Origin: an uncultured bacterium
Lineage (GTDB): Bacteria > Bacillota > Clostridia > Oscillospirales > Ruminococcaceae
DNA: 22,072 bases
Direction: 5' to 3'
Assembly: GCA_934845495.1 (NCBI GenBank)
Contig: CAKWRB010000008.1
Location: 1-22,072 of the forward strand
In this document: piece by piece, positions 1 through 10,019 of the stretch
Numbering within the stretch: position 1 is the stretch's first letter
Layout: the number at the start of each line of letters is the position of its first letter
Translations under genes and position numbers: made by a program
The notes under the pieces: generated by a model
What the model saw: only the letters and a program-made list of their open reading frames with translations
The model's database searches: none
Told to the model about the DNA's origin: nothing

Positions 1-8
1 TCTTCCAT
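1..8 (-). CDS. 5' end of a further gene of the gyrB operon (partial)
   Basis: Only the first bases of this minus-strand gene are inside the window. An ATG reads leftward from position 8, preceded by a clear GGAGGA ribosome-binding site about 6 nt upstream, and it starts about 20 nt after the stop of the YcxB-like gene. In many Firmicutes gyrA follows gyrB closely, so gyrA is possible, but two codons cannot identify it. The start is supported by the ribosome-binding site and spacing only. Confidence 0.35.
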
Positions 9-27
9 GGGGCTTCCTCCTGTCAAA

Positions 28-621
28 TCAGTACTTGGTATCCAGCGGCAGCTTGTACTTGCCGCAAACGGTCTGCATCAGTTCGTCCAGGAGGAACTTT
101 TCCTCCCCCAGGGCGTGGCGGGGAATGAGCAGGGTGCGGTCGCCCTCCGCCAGTTCCAGCATATAGATATCCTCCTCCAGCACCACACGCTTAAACTGCT
201 GCCAGCGGAAGGAAAGGGTGGTCTGCTCGCTCTCCTCATCAAAGCCGGTGGAGTAAAACCGCAGCCGGATGGGGTTCTGCAGGTAGGTGGAATTCTGGTA
301 GCCGCTGCGGGCATACCGCTTCACCAGATGGGGGAAGATCCACCGGTAGTAGGAGAAGCAGTAGACGCCGTAGCCAAAGATGACCACCGCCAGCACCAGC
401 ACCACCTCATTCATCAGCGGCGACTGGATCATGTGGGTCTGCCGGGCATAGATCACATACCCCAGCATCAGGATGCCCAGCACCAGCTTGATGGTGCCGG
501 TGACATTGGTCTTTTTGGCCCGGGCTGCATACTGCCGGTTCATCGACCGCACCGAAAAGGCATAGAAATCCTCCGGGGTGATGCGGTACTCCAGCTCAAG
601 AATGGTTTCTTTTTCAGCCAT
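28..621 (-). CDS. YcxB-like domain membrane protein
   Basis: A 197-residue protein. A soluble N-terminal stretch (about 1-40) precedes two predicted membrane helices (about 42-59 and 71-91). The C-terminal domain (about 120-190) contains a segment with FRWQQFKRVVLEEDIYML followed by LLIPRHAL. This resembles the YcxB-like C-terminal domain, which is PH-like in overall pattern, and its function is not established. The start at 621 has a strong AGGAGGTG ribosome-binding site. The gene begins 11 bp after the gyrB stop, so it is very likely cotranscribed with gyrB. The family assignment comes from pattern recognition and no specific role can be given. The tail after the last motif is short and charged. 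Confidence 0.75.
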   Translation of the reverse strand: MAEKETILELEYRITPEDFYAFSVRSMNRQYAARAKKTNVTGTIKLVLGILMLGYVIYARQTHMIQSPLMNEVVLVLAVVIFGYGVYCFSYYRWIFPHLVKRYARSGYQNSTYLQNPIRLRFYSTGFDEESEQTTLSFRWQQFKRVVLEEDIYMLELAEGDRTLLIPRHALGEEKFLLDELMQTVCGKYKLPLDTKY

Positions 622-632
622 GGGGCACCTCC

Positions 633-2684
<2,052 letters not shown>

Positions 2685-2954
2685 TCAGCGCAGGCTGGCC
2701 GCAGCGTGTTCCACCCGGCGCCGCAGGGTGGAGGGCGCCAGATGGGAGACATAGACCCGCCCCACGCCGCCGCTCTGGCAGAGCAGGAAGGACTTGGGCA
2801 GCTCGGTGCCGTTGAGGTAGGTGATCTCCCCCCGGTCCCGGGCTGCGGCGAAGAACTCCCGGGTGATGCGGGAAACCGAGCTGTTCTCGATGTCCAGAAT
2901 GGCCACGATCTCCCGGGTGCGGATCACCGTGTTGGCATCCAGATGCAGGTACAT
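2685..2954 (-). CDS. remB: RemB/YaaB-family (DUF370) regulator
   Basis: An 89-residue protein starting MYLHLDANTVI, a typical DUF370 opening, with the conserved segments IVAILDIENSS and ITYLNGTELPKSFLL. In Bacillus subtilis, RemA and RemB (YaaB) control extracellular matrix genes, and remB sits between recF and gyrB exactly as here. The ATG at 2954 directly abuts the recF stop (2955), with the ribosome-binding site inside the end of recF, so expression should be coupled to recF. A gap of about 120 bp to gyrB contains a small CTGCCC/GGGCAG hairpin just upstream of the gyrB leader. The biological role in this organism is inferred from the family. Confidence 0.85.
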   Translation of the reverse strand: MYLHLDANTVIRTREIVAILDIENSSVSRITREFFAAARDRGEITYLNGTELPKSFLLCQSGGVGRVYVSHLAPSTLRRRVEHAAASLR

Positions 2955-4106
2955 TTATCCTTCCTCCTCTGTCATGGGAAAGCCGCCGGGAAAGAACTCC
3001 CCATCCCGGACGGCAAAGACCTCCGCCCCGCCGGTCTCCCACAGGAGGCTGTCGTCGCAGGCGGTGATGAACACCTGCCGCCCGGTCAGCCGCCGGAGCA
3101 GGTATTCCTTGCGGGAGTGGTCCAGTTCGCTCATCACATCGTCCAGCAGCACCACCGGCTGGCTGTGCATGGTGTCGGCGATCATCTCGCACTCGGCCAG
3201 CTTGAGCGAGAGCACGATGCTGCGCTGCTGTCCCCGGGAGCCGTAGATCCGGGCCGAACGGCCCATCAGCAGCAGCTCCAGGTCGTCCCGGTGGGGGCCC
3301 ACCCCGGTGCTGCCCAGGCGGATATCCTCCTCCCGGCCCTGTTCCAGCAGGCCGAGCAGGGCCTCTTCCAGCTCCTCCCGGCTCATGGACGGGTCCAGCA
3401 CACCGGCGCCGGCGCCTCCCACCGCATATTGAACGGTGATCTCCTCCTTGCCCGAGGAGATGCCCTGGTGGAACCCGGCTGCATACTCTCCAAACCGCCG
3501 GAGATAGCTCTGGCGGGTCACCAGGATCAGGCTGCCCAGCCGGGCAATGTGGTAATCGAACACCGGCAGCAGGTCCAGCTTGCTGCGGTTCCGGGCGGCC
3601 TCCCGCAGCAGGGTGCCCCGCTGGGCCAGTGCCCGGTTGTAATCGCTGAGCACCTTGCCGTACTGGGGGCGCAGCTGGCCGATGGCACTGTCCAGAAAGT
3701 CCCGGCGCTCAGCCGGGCCGCCCTCCACCAAAGCCAGGTGGGTGGGCGAAAACACCATGCAGCACAGCTTGCCGGAAAAGGCGCTGCGCCCCGGTTCGGC
3801 AATGCCGTTGATCCTGGCCTGACGGCGGGGCCACAGGATATATTCCAGCTCCTGCTCCCGGCCCTCGGTCCACACCCGGGCAGCCACCCGGCTGCGCTGG
3901 GTCTCCCGGTCCAGCTCCCAGCGGATAAAGTCGCTCTCCCGGCCGCTGCGGAAGCTGCGCGCCCCGGTGAGCAGCCAGATGGCCTCCATCATGCTGGTCT
4001 TGCCCATGCCGTTGTCCCCGACGATGAGGTTGACCCCCTCGCCGGGCCGGATCTCGCACCGGGCAATGTTGCGGTACTGCTCCAGCGAAAGGCTATTGAT
4101 CCGCAC
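2955..4106 (-). CDS. recF: DNA replication and repair protein RecF
   Basis: RecF is an SMC-like ABC-type ATPase that helps load RecA at gaps in the RecFOR pathway. The Walker A motif GDNGMGKTS is at residues 30-38, the signature region [17 protein letters not shown] is present, and Walker B is [12 protein letters not shown]. The length of 383 residues is normal. The start is taken as GTG at 4106 because the product then begins [14 protein letters not shown], the family's usual N-terminus. That start lies 14 bp inside the 3' end of the S4-domain gene, so the two are translationally coupled. A longer upstream frame to 4268 is only out-of-frame reading of the S4 gene. Ribosome-binding site is weak (GAGG about 10 nt upstream), which fits coupling. 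Confidence 0.95.
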   Translation of the reverse strand: MRINSLSLEQYRNIARCEIRPGEGVNLIVGDNGMGKTSMMEAIWLLTGARSFRSGRESDFIRWELDRETQRSRVAARVWTEGREQELEYILWPRRQARINGIAEPGRSAFSGKLCCMVFSPTHLALVEGGPAERRDFLDSAIGQLRPQYGKVLSDYNRALAQRGTLLREAARNRSKLDLLPVFDYHIARLGSLILVTRQSYLRRFGEYAAGFHQGISSGKEEITVQYAVGGAGAGVLDPSMSREELEEALLGLLEQGREEDIRLGSTGVGPHRDDLELLLMGRSARIYGSRGQQRSIVLSLKLAECEMIADTMHSQPVVLLDDVMSELDHSRKEYLLRRLTGRQVFITACDDSLLWETGGAEVFAVRDGEFFPGGFPMTEEEG

Positions 4107-4329
4107 GGGCGATGACCTCGAATTCCAGCTCGGGAATATCCGGGGTGGTGACGATGTCCCCGGGGCGGAGCTTTTTGCCCCGCATGGTGCACACCTCGCC
4201 GTTGACCAGCACGGCGCCAGCCTGGATGGCATCCTTGGCCTGGCCGCCGGTCTGGGCAAGGCCCGCAAATTTCAGAAAGCTGTCCAGTTTGATGAACTCG
4301 CTGTCGATGGCGATCTGTTCACGCTCCAT
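4093..4329 (-). CDS. S4 domain-containing protein YaaA/RlbA-like
   Basis: A 78-residue protein made almost entirely of one S4 RNA-binding fold: residues about 13-60 contain [23 protein letters not shown], then [21 protein letters not shown] (described in two parts here). Members of this YaaA-type family sit between dnaN and recF in many Firmicutes, and this gene keeps that position. The ATG at 4329 has an AAAGGAGGA ribosome-binding site. It begins 31 bp after dnaN and its end overlaps the recF start by 14 bp. The RNA-binding role follows from the domain; a link to ribosome assembly is proposed for relatives and is not visible in the sequence. Confidence 0.88.
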   Translation of the reverse strand: MEREQIAIDSEFIKLDSFLKFAGLAQTGGQAKDAIQAGAVLVNGEVCTMRGKKLRPGDIVTTPDIPELEFEVIARADQ

Positions 4330-4360
4330 GGCGACTTCCTCCTTTATCTCTTTTTTCCGT

Positions 4361-5488
4361 TTACTGTTCGGTCTTCAGGCGCACCGGCAGCACCAGGAAC
4401 AGGAAGCTGTCCCCCTCCGGCGGCACCATCTTCATGGGCGAAAGCGGTCCGCTGATCTGCAGGCAGACCTCATCGCAGTCCGCCGCCCGCAGGGCGTCCA
4501 GGACATACTTGTTGTTGAAGCCCATCTCCAGGGCAGCGCCCTCGATGTGGCAGGGCACCTCGTCGTAGGCCTTGCCCAGCGAGGTGGTGCAGGTGATACG
4601 CAGGCTGTTCTCCTCAAACTTGAGGCGCAGCGGACTGCGCAGCCGGTCGGAGATGATAAGCGAGGCACGGTCCACCGCGGCGATCAGCTCCCGGGTGGAG
4701 ACGGTCACCTGGGTGGAAGAGCCCTGGGGAATGGCGGCCTGGTAATCCAGGAACTCGCCGTCCAGCAGCCGGGAAACCAGGCTGTAATTGCCGATGGTGG
4801 TGAGGATATACTGCCGGGACACCTGGATCGAGGCAGTCTTTTCCGGCTCCCCTTCGGCGGCAGGTTCGTCCGAGAGGAGTTTCGCGATCTCGGCCAGCGT
4901 CTTGCCCGGCACCACAAAGCGGGTCTCCAGGCCGGTCTGGCACAGCTCCCGGCGCACCGCCATGCGGTAGCCGTCCACCGATACCACGGTGACGCTGTCC
5001 GGCATCACATCAAAAAGCGACCCGGTGTGCACCGGCTTGATGTCGTTCTGGGAGATGGCAAACTGGGTCTGCTCGATCATCGAGCGCAGGGCGTGCTGGG
5101 GCAGGGTGAGGCGTTCAGCATCTCCCAGGCCGGGCAGCTCGGGGTAGTCAGCGGCATCCATGCCCAGAATGGTGAATTCGGCGCCGCCGCCCCGGATCTC
5201 GGTGAGCAGCTTGTCGTCGCTCTGAACAAACACCTCGCCGCCCTCCAGCTTGCGGATCATCTCACCGAACAGCCGGGCGCCCAGTACGATGCTGCCCTCC
5301 TCAGTCACCTGTGCCGGCACCACGGTGGTAATGCCCAGCTCCAGGTCGTAACCGGTCAGGGTCAGGGTGCCATTTTCCGCCCGGATCAGGATCCCCTCCA
5401 GGGCCTGCAGAGCGGTCCGGGTGGTCACGGCCCGGGATACATTCGAGATAGCCGCCGAAAGCACGGCCTTATCGCAGGAAAACTTCAT
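4361..5488 (-). CDS. dnaN: DNA polymerase III beta sliding clamp
   Basis: DnaN is the ring-shaped processivity clamp for the replicative polymerase. The 375-residue product begins [21 protein letters not shown] and has the three repeated clamp domains: first with [21 protein letters not shown], a middle one with [12 protein letters not shown], and a C-terminal domain ending in [14 protein letters not shown], a usual clamp C-terminus. The start at 5488 is chosen because MKFxCxK is the standard clamp N-terminus and AAAGGAAGG lies about 10 nt upstream. An in-frame ATG 8 codons earlier is less likely. It heads the dnaN-S4-recF-remB-gyrB operon, and its leader of about 190 nt ends in the AT-rich part of oriC. 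Confidence 0.97.
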   Translation of the reverse strand: MKFSCDKAVLSAAISNVSRAVTTRTALQALEGILIRAENGTLTLTGYDLELGITTVVPAQVTEEGSIVLGARLFGEMIRKLEGGEVFVQSDDKLLTEIRGGGAEFTILGMDAADYPELPGLGDAERLTLPQHALRSMIEQTQFAISQNDIKPVHTGSLFDVMPDSVTVVSVDGYRMAVRRELCQTGLETRFVVPGKTLAEIAKLLSDEPAAEGEPEKTASIQVSRQYILTTIGNYSLVSRLLDGEFLDYQAAIPQGSSTQVTVSTRELIAAVDRASLIISDRLRSPLRLKFEENSLRITCTTSLGKAYDEVPCHIEGAALEMGFNNKYVLDALRAADCDEVCLQISGPLSPMKMVPPEGDSFLFLVLPVRLKTEQ

Positions 5489-5681
5489 GGGTGATAAACC
5501 TTCCTTTCTCACAGTTCCCAGCCCTGCCCGAAAAGCAGAGGGGAACGCATCCGCCGCTCCGGGACACCGCCTTCACTCTCAGTGGACCGAACCCTGCCAG
5601 GAGGGGTACACCGGGAGTGGCTTGGCTGGTTTTCCCCGAAGGACAGTCTTTCTATTGGCAGATCGTCCATAAAAACAGCGG

Positions 5682-5687
5682 ATTATA
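5682..5687 (-). promoter_or_regulatory. Possible dnaN -10 element
   Basis: On the minus strand a TATAAT hexamer lies about 195 bp upstream of the dnaN start, with a poor -35 match (TATCAT) 17 bp upstream. It overlaps the AT-rich origin segment, so composition alone could explain it. Confidence 0.3.
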
Positions 5688-5710
5688 GATCTATACAGGT
5701 AATAATGATA

Positions 5711-5725
5711 TAGTAGTAGGAGTAG
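5711..5725 (+). other. Candidate DnaA-trio element
   Basis: The plus strand reads TAGTAGTAGGAGTAG, so 3' to 5' it is GAT-GAG-GAT-GAT-GAT. This is the repeating trinucleotide described for the B. subtilis DnaA-trio, on the strand and side of dnaA expected for a dnaA gene on the minus strand. A GC-rich block lies on the DnaA-box side and an AT-rich stretch on the dnaN side, as in that model. No good DnaA box directly abuts it. The nearest convincing one is about 80 bp away. Confidence 0.6.
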
Positions 5726-5751
5726 GGGCCGCCGAAACCTTGAAAACCGGA

Positions 5752-5777
5752 AAAAACCGCATGATTACGCGGTTTTT
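5752..5777. terminator. Hairpin terminator after dnaA, inside oriC
   Basis: The arms AAAAACCGC (5752-5760) and GCGGTTTTT (5769-5777) form a perfect 9-bp stem with an 8-nt loop and T-rich ends on both strands. It is placed to end dnaA transcription before the candidate unwinding element and can also work on plus-strand transcripts. Confidence 0.65.
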
Positions 5778-6025
5778 CTGGGCTTGCACTCTGTGACAGA
5801 CCGGTGGAAAACCCTGTGGATTCCCGGCGGGCCGGCCAGGGCGGTGTGGAAATTTCTCAAAGCGGTGGAGAACTCTGGGTGTTTTTCCGGAAAACTTGGT
5901 GGAAAAGTACCAGTGAAATTCCTGCCGGTTTTCCACAGCCGGAACAAGTGGATATGTTCAAAACCCGGATCGGGGCCTCTCACTGTGGAAAACTGCCGGA
6001 AAACCGGCAGCAGCACCGGAGCAGA

Positions 6026-7384
6026 TCAGCTGTCCCGGATATTCTTCACAATATCTTCCACCGTCTCCTTGAAGTGGGTGTCCTCCCGCATCCGGCTCTC
6101 CACCTGGCCGATGGCATAGACGATGGTGGAGTGGTCACGGTTGCCCAGCTCGTCGCCGATGGCCTGCATCGAGGCCTGGGTGACCTCCCGGATCACATAG
6201 GCGCTCACCTGCCGGGCGGTGGAGATGTGGGCGGTGCGCTTCTGGGAGCGGATCTCGTCCGGGGTGACGCCGTAGGTGCGTCCCACTTCGCTGATGATGC
6301 GCTCCACCGTCACCTGGATCGGCTGGCTGTCGTTGAAGATGTCGCGGATGGCGTTCTGGGCGATGAAGATGGTGGTGGGGCTGCCCACCAGGAGCTTGTA
6401 GGCCTTGAGCTTTTTCACCACACCCTCCAGCTGGCGGATGTTCGACTTGAGCTTGTTGGCGATGTACTCGCTCACCTCCGGGGGCATATCCAGGTCGAGC
6501 AGTTCGGCCTTGCGGCGCACGATGGCCACCCGGGTCTCGAAGTCCGGGGGCTGGATATCGGCCAGCAGGCCCCATTCAAACCGGGTCTTGAGGCGGTCCT
6601 CCAGGGTCTTGATCTCTTTGGGGGGCCGGTCGGAGGTGAGAATGATCTGCTTGCCGTTCTGGTGCAGCGTCTCAAAGGTGTGGAAGAATTCCTCCTGGGT
6701 GCGTTCCTTGCCGCCGATGAACTGGATATCGTCCACCAGCAGTACATCGGCGCTTCGGTACTTGTTGTGGAATTCGTTGGTGGTATCGTTCTTGATGGCA
6801 TCGACAATCTGGTTGGTGAACTCCTCACCCTTGATGTAGATGCAGTTGTAATCGGGGTGGTTCTGCTTGATCTCGCTCATGATGGCGAGCATCAGGTGGG
6901 TTTTGCCCAGCCCCGAACCGCCGTAGATGAACAGCGGGTTGTAGGCCTTGGCCGGATTGGCTGCCACGGCCTGGGCTGCCGCATGGGCAAACTTGTTGGA
7001 ATTGCCCACGATAAAGGTGGCGAAGGTGTACTCGTAGTCGCCGCCCTGGCTGCTCTTTTCGATCTCCTCGGGGCTGTACCGGTTAAAGGCGGCGGACTGC
7101 TCCTCCGCAGCCAGGATGGGATTGACCTCGGTGGGCTTTTCCACACAGAGGATCTCCACTTCCGCCGGGAACCCCATCACCTCGGAAAAGCCCCGGGTGA
7201 GGACATCGGTGTACTTTTTGGAGACCACATCCTGCATGAAGGAGCTGTTTACCGAGAGCTTGGCCTTGCCGTCCTCAAAGCCCACCGGCTGGATCGGCGC
7301 GATCCAGAGGTCGTAGGGCACGGGGCTGACTTCCTTTTTGCAGTACTCCTTGACGAGGGTAAAAACTTCCGCAAAGGACTCCAT
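6026..7384 (-). CDS. dnaA: Chromosomal replication initiator DnaA
   Basis: DnaA is the AAA+ initiator that binds DnaA boxes and melts oriC. The 452-residue protein has an N-terminal interaction domain (about 1-80), a short linker, and an AAA+ domain with Walker A GGSGLGKT (155-162), Walker B VLLVDD (214-219), the TSDR sensor I region (250-253), the arginine-finger segment RLKTRF and sensor II NIRQLEG. The C-terminal DNA-binding domain carries the signature IGDELGNRDHSTIVYA, with Asn where many homologues have the second Gly of GGRDHT. The ATG at 7384 has GGAAGGAAAG about 8 nt upstream. Transcription likely starts from the TTGAAA/TATCAT promoter, and DnaA boxes lie within the leader, suggesting autoregulation. 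Confidence 0.98.
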   Translation of the reverse strand: MESFAEVFTLVKEYCKKEVSPVPYDLWIAPIQPVGFEDGKAKLSVNSSFMQDVVSKKYTDVLTRGFSEVMGFPAEVEILCVEKPTEVNPILAAEEQSAAFNRYSPEEIEKSSQGGDYEYTFATFIVGNSNKFAHAAAQAVAANPAKAYNPLFIYGGSGLGKTHLMLAIMSEIKQNHPDYNCIYIKGEEFTNQIVDAIKNDTTNEFHNKYRSADVLLVDDIQFIGGKERTQEEFFHTFETLHQNGKQIILTSDRPPKEIKTLEDRLKTRFEWGLLADIQPPDFETRVAIVRRKAELLDLDMPPEVSEYIANKLKSNIRQLEGVVKKLKAYKLLVGSPTTIFIAQNAIRDIFNDSQPIQVTVERIISEVGRTYGVTPDEIRSQKRTAHISTARQVSAYVIREVTQASMQAIGDELGNRDHSTIVYAIGQVESRMREDTHFKETVEDIVKNIRDS

Positions 7385-7555
7385 AACTCAACTCTTTCCT
7401 TCCATCGATTTTTCATCATTCCACTATTCCCCGGCCCGGTTGTGGAATGGCCGGGAATAGCGTGTGGATAACTTGGTGGAAAATGTGGAAAACTCATCTT
7501 CCACAAACTTTCCGGGATTTTACACAGCCGGAAATGGTTCAAAATTCACCCATAA
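7385..7555. other. DnaA-box cluster upstream of dnaA (oriC, second part)
   Basis: A perfect DnaA box TTATCCACA lies at 7463-7471 (minus orientation). Box-like sites follow at 7475-7483 (TTTTCCACC), 7484-7492 (TTTTCCACA), 7497-7505 (TCTTCCACA, plus) and 7518-7526 (TTTTACACA, plus). The second and third are directly adjacent. The cluster lies between the candidate dnaA promoter and the dnaA start. With the dnaA-dnaN cluster it gives the bipartite origin layout known from B. subtilis. Confidence 0.8.
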
Positions 7556-7584
7556 ATGATACCATAGATCGCGCCTGTTTTCAA
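7556..7584 (-). promoter_or_regulatory. Candidate dnaA promoter
   Basis: Minus-strand TTGAAA (7579-7584) and TATCAT (7556-7561) are separated by 17 bp. The predicted start is about 165 nt upstream of dnaA, so the leader would carry all DnaA boxes of this cluster. Confidence 0.6.
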
Positions 7585-7600
7585 GATTTCAACGGGTTTT

Positions 7601-7630
7601 CAGCCTATTATATATAAATAGTATAGGCTG
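7601..7630. repeat. AT-core inverted repeat between dnaA and rpmH promoters
   Basis: The arms CAGCCTAT (7601-7608) and ATAGGCTG (7623-7630) are a perfect 8-bp inverted repeat around a 14-bp A/T-rich core. It is the most AT-rich patch of the dnaA-rpmH gap. The right part is also the inverse of CTATACTAT in the rpmH -10 region (7732-7740). It may be a secondary unwinding site or a protein-binding dyad. The stretch 7631-7708 shows nothing else identifiable. Confidence 0.5.
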
Positions 7631-7708
7631 CGGGCGCCCAAACTGGGGCGGATGCCGGAAAAGTTTTGAAAAAAGGCGGTTTTCCGGGAAAAAATCCTGC
7701 TTTTTGCC

Positions 7709-7738
7709 TTGACAGCGGGCGCCGGGATAGGCTATACT
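7709..7738 (+). promoter_or_regulatory. rpmH promoter
   Basis: A consensus -35 TTGACA (7709-7714) and TATACT -10 (7733-7738) are separated by 18 bp. Transcription would start about 35 nt before rpmH. This is among the strongest sigma-A-type promoters seen here. Confidence 0.85.
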
Positions 7739-7778
7739 ATATTCTTGCAAGGTTTCGCTTTGAAAGGAGGGTGTCCTG

Positions 7779-7913
7779 ATGCTTAGAACCTATCAGCCCA
7801 AGAAGCTTCAGAGAAAGAAGGAGCATGGCTTCCGCAAGAGAATGAAAACTAAAAATGGTCGCAAGGTGCTCGCTCGCAGAAGAGCCAAGGGCAGAAAAAG
7901 ACTGTCTTACTAA
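7779..7913 (+). CDS. rpmH: 50S ribosomal protein L34
   Basis: A 44-residue, very basic protein beginning [18 protein letters not shown] and ending [10 protein letters not shown], a full-length L34. L34 is a small protein of the large ribosomal subunit. The ATG at 7779 follows AAAGGAGG by about 8 nt. It is driven by the consensus promoter at 7709-7738 and followed by a hairpin terminator before rnpA. That arrangement would give more rpmH than rnpA transcript. The rpmH-rnpA pair next to dnaA is the near-universal bacterial origin arrangement. Confidence 0.98.
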   Translation: MLRTYQPKKLQRKKEHGFRKRMKTKNGRKVLARRRAKGRKRLSY

Positions 7914-7921
7914 GATATTAT

Positions 7922-7957
7922 AGGACCGCAAACGATCGCTTTGTGGTCCTGTTTTGT
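7922..7957 (+). terminator. Terminator/attenuator between rpmH and rnpA
   Basis: The arms AGGACCGCAAA (7922-7932) and TTTGTGGTCCT (7940-7950) pair over 11 bp with one G-U, followed by GTTTTGT. It lies inside the presumed rpmH-rnpA transcript, so partial read-through is expected. Confidence 0.8.
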
Positions 7958-8030
7958 TATTGGTAAGAGTCTGTTTTTTCTGCTGCCTTACGGCAGACCA
8001 ACCAGGGCAGAGAAGCCAGAAGGAGTTTGC

Positions 8031-8399
8031 ATGCAGTCGGTTACGCTCAATGAGAACAGGGATTTCAGACGGGCTTATGCCAAGGGCAAGAGCCGGGTAC
8101 ACCGTCTCTTGGTGACCTATGTCCTCAAGAACCGGCTGGGTGTGAACCGGGTGGGTTTCACTGCCACCAAAAAAATCGGCAAAGCCTGCAGACGCAACCG
8201 CGCCAGACGAGTTATCCGCGAAGCCTATCGTACGCTGGAGCCGCAGCTTCGTCAGGGGTATGACATTGTATTTGTCGCCCGCGGCGCCACCGGCGAGGTG
8301 AAAATGCAGGAAGTGCTGGCTGTGATGAAATCGCAGCTGGGTTCCATTATGCTGCCGCAGCAGGCCGATGCTGCCCGGACCAAGGAGACTGCCCGATGA
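8031..8399 (+). CDS. rnpA: Ribonuclease P protein component
   Basis: RnpA is the protein subunit that helps the RNase P RNA trim tRNA 5' leaders. The 122-residue product begins [20 protein letters not shown], with conserved [10 protein letters not shown] and [20 protein letters not shown], including the RNR-type motif (about 54-64). The start at 8031 is chosen because AAGGAG lies 5 nt upstream and the family N-terminus begins there. The same frame is open to 7941, but that would add 30 unrelated residues and run into the terminator stem. Its stop overlaps the yidD start as ATGA, so the two are coupled. The 20-residue C-terminal tail after the domain is not conserved. Confidence 0.97.
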   Translation: MQSVTLNENRDFRRAYAKGKSRVHRLLVTYVLKNRLGVNRVGFTATKKIGKACRRNRARRVIREAYRTLEPQLRQGYDIVFVARGATGEVKMQEVLAVMKSQLGSIMLPQQADAARTKETAR

Positions 8400-8662
8400 A
8401 AAATCCGTTCAAGGGGCTCTGTCTTGCCCTGATCCGGTTTTATCAGAGATGTATCAGTCCATATACGCCTGCCCACTGCAGGTTTTATCCAACCTGCTCC
8501 TCTTACGCGTTTCAGGCGATCAGCCGTTTCGGCGTGCTGAGGGGCGGGTTTCTTGCTGTTAAGCGGATTTTGCGCTGCAATCCCCTCTTCCCCGGCGGGT
8601 ACGATCCCGTCCCGGAGGAGTTCTCCCTTTTCAGCCGGAGGCCCGGCCCCCATACGGACTGA
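8396..8662 (+). CDS. yidD: Membrane protein insertion efficiency factor YidD
   Basis: An 88-residue YidD (DUF37) protein with the family signature in order: [19 protein letters not shown], then [30 protein letters not shown] and GGYDPVP. The conserved cysteines are present. YidD proteins support membrane protein insertion near YidC and are membrane-associated through an N-terminal amphipathic segment. The start overlaps the rnpA stop by 4 bp (ATGA), a tight coupling. yidC follows after 117 bp. The length is normal for the family. Confidence 0.95.
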   Translation: MKNPFKGLCLALIRFYQRCISPYTPAHCRFYPTCSSYAFQAISRFGVLRGGFLAVKRILRCNPLFPGGYDPVPEEFSLFSRRPGPHTD

Positions 8663-8779
8663 ACCCCACCCCTCTCCCCTTTGTCTTTGTTGGCTCGCCC
8701 CCTCCTTTTACTTCCAGAGCCCAGTTCAGAGGGGAATTTATCTTTGCACCAAATCAACCCATAACAAGGAGTACAAAGA

Positions 8780-9931
8780 ATGAGAATACTCGGTATCCCG
8801 CTTGGCTGGATCCTCCATTTCTGCTATTCGCTGGTACAGAACTACGGCCTGGCGCTGGTGATGTTCACCGTGCTGACCCGTCTGATCCTGCTGCCCCTGT
8901 CCATCAAGCAGCAGAAGGGCATGGTCAAGATGGCCATGTTCCGCCCGAAGATGGAGGAGATCCAGAAGAAATACGCCAAAAATCCCCAGAAGATGAATGA
9001 GGAGATCACCAACCTCTACGCCAGAGAGGGCTACAACCCCATGTCGGGCTGTCTGCCCACCCTGATCCAGTTCCCCATCCTCTTTGGTCTGATCGATGTG
9101 ATCTACAACCCCCTGACCCACCTGCTGCGCATGAATGCGGCCACCATCTCCAACGCCGTCTCCATTGCCCAGAGCGTGCTGGGTGAGGGCGGCATGAGCC
9201 GGTACAGCAAGGAGATGAGTGTCATCAGTGCGGTGGCACAGAATCCGTCGGCCTTTGCCTCCATCGGCGGCGATTTTGTAAACCAGATCCAGAGCTTTGA
9301 CTTCACCTTCTTCGGCCTGGACCTGGGCACCACCCCGACCTTTGCACTCAATGTGTTCCTGCTCATTCCGCTGCTGTCGGGTCTTACTTCCTTTGCCATG
9401 TCCATGCTGTCGATGAAGAACAATGCCATGGGCGACGATGGCTCCACCGCTGCCATGAACCGCATGATGATGTTCATGATGCCGCTGATGTCAGTGTGGA
9501 TCTCCTTCCAGGTACCGGCTGGCGTAGGCATCTACTGGGTGCTTTCCAACGCCCTGGCCCTGCTGCAGACCTTTGTACTGGGCAAGCTCTATAACCCCCG
9601 CGAGATGGCTGCCAAGGCCAAGGCCGAGCTGGAAGCCCAGCGGGAGGCCGAGCGCCAGGAGAAGATCGAGGCCCGCAAGGCCGCCAAGGAAAAGCAGGCG
9701 GAAAAGAACCGCCAGGCTGCCGAGGCCGCCAAGGACGGCAAGAAGAAGCACAAGGCTCCGGCTGAAGTGGAAGAGGAATCGCTGATCGACCTGGTCGAAA
9801 ATGACGAGGTGGACGAAAAGGCGCTCTCCCAGAAGGAGATCAACCGCATGAAGCTGGCTGCAGCCCGTCGCCGGGATGCGGAACGGTACGGCGAAGAATA
9901 TGTGGATGTTTCGGACGAGGATCTGGAATAA
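8780..9931 (+). CDS. yidC: YidC/Oxa1-family membrane protein insertase
   Basis: YidC inserts proteins into the cytoplasmic membrane alone or with SecYEG. The 383-residue product has the Gram-positive short form: TM1 (about 20-42) with the conserved arginine R34 in VLTRLILLPL, a cytoplasmic hairpin MAMFRPKMEEIQKKY, and further helices around 105-125, 195-215 and 235-275, the last including PLMSVWISFQVPAGVGIYW. Residues about 285-383 form a long charged, probably helical tail rich in Ala, Lys, Arg and Glu, longer than in many relatives and possibly ribosome-binding. No lipobox is seen at the N-terminus. The ATG at 8780 has AAGGAG about 9 nt upstream. Confidence 0.95.
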   Translation: MRILGIPLGWILHFCYSLVQNYGLALVMFTVLTRLILLPLSIKQQKGMVKMAMFRPKMEEIQKKYAKNPQKMNEEITNLYAREGYNPMSGCLPTLIQFPILFGLIDVIYNPLTHLLRMNAATISNAVSIAQSVLGEGGMSRYSKEMSVISAVAQNPSAFASIGGDFVNQIQSFDFTFFGLDLGTTPTFALNVFLLIPLLSGLTSFAMSMLSMKNNAMGDDGSTAAMNRMMMFMMPLMSVWISFQVPAGVGIYWVLSNALALLQTFVLGKLYNPREMAAKAKAELEAQREAERQEKIEARKAAKEKQAEKNRQAAEAAKDGKKKHKAPAEVEEESLIDLVENDEVDEKALSQKEINRMKLAAARRRDAERYGEEYVDVSDEDLE

Positions 9932-10019
9932 GAGCGGATCCCTTCATCGGAACGGTTCCCGCCGCCGGGTCTGATCCCCGGCAGCTATACAGCGCTCTGT
10001 ATCAAGAGGAGGAACACAG

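Larger units (their letters stand above)
5489..6025. other. oriC segment between dnaA and dnaN (candidate unwinding region)
   Basis: A 537-bp noncoding gap with origin features. DnaA-box-like 9-mers occur at 5804-5812 (TTTTCCACC on the minus strand), 5815-5823, 5845-5853, 5899-5907, 5929-5937 (TTTTCCACA, plus) and 5984-5992 (TTTTCCACA, minus). Toward dnaN there is a terminator-like hairpin (5752-5777), a GC block (about 5726-5733), five TAG/GAG triplets (5711-5725) and an AT-rich stretch (about 5681-5712). The rest of the dnaN leader (5489-5680) shows nothing I can name. In Firmicutes the dnaA-dnaN gap is the usual unwinding site. Confidence 0.8.

Noticed and set aside
5491..5688. Small plus-strand open frame in the dnaN leader
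   Set aside because: No domain and poor translation signals, and it lies in the origin segment.
7941..8030. 30-residue N-terminal extension of RnpA
   Set aside because: It begins within the terminator stem and the added residues are not RnpA-like; AAGGAG supports the start at 8031.
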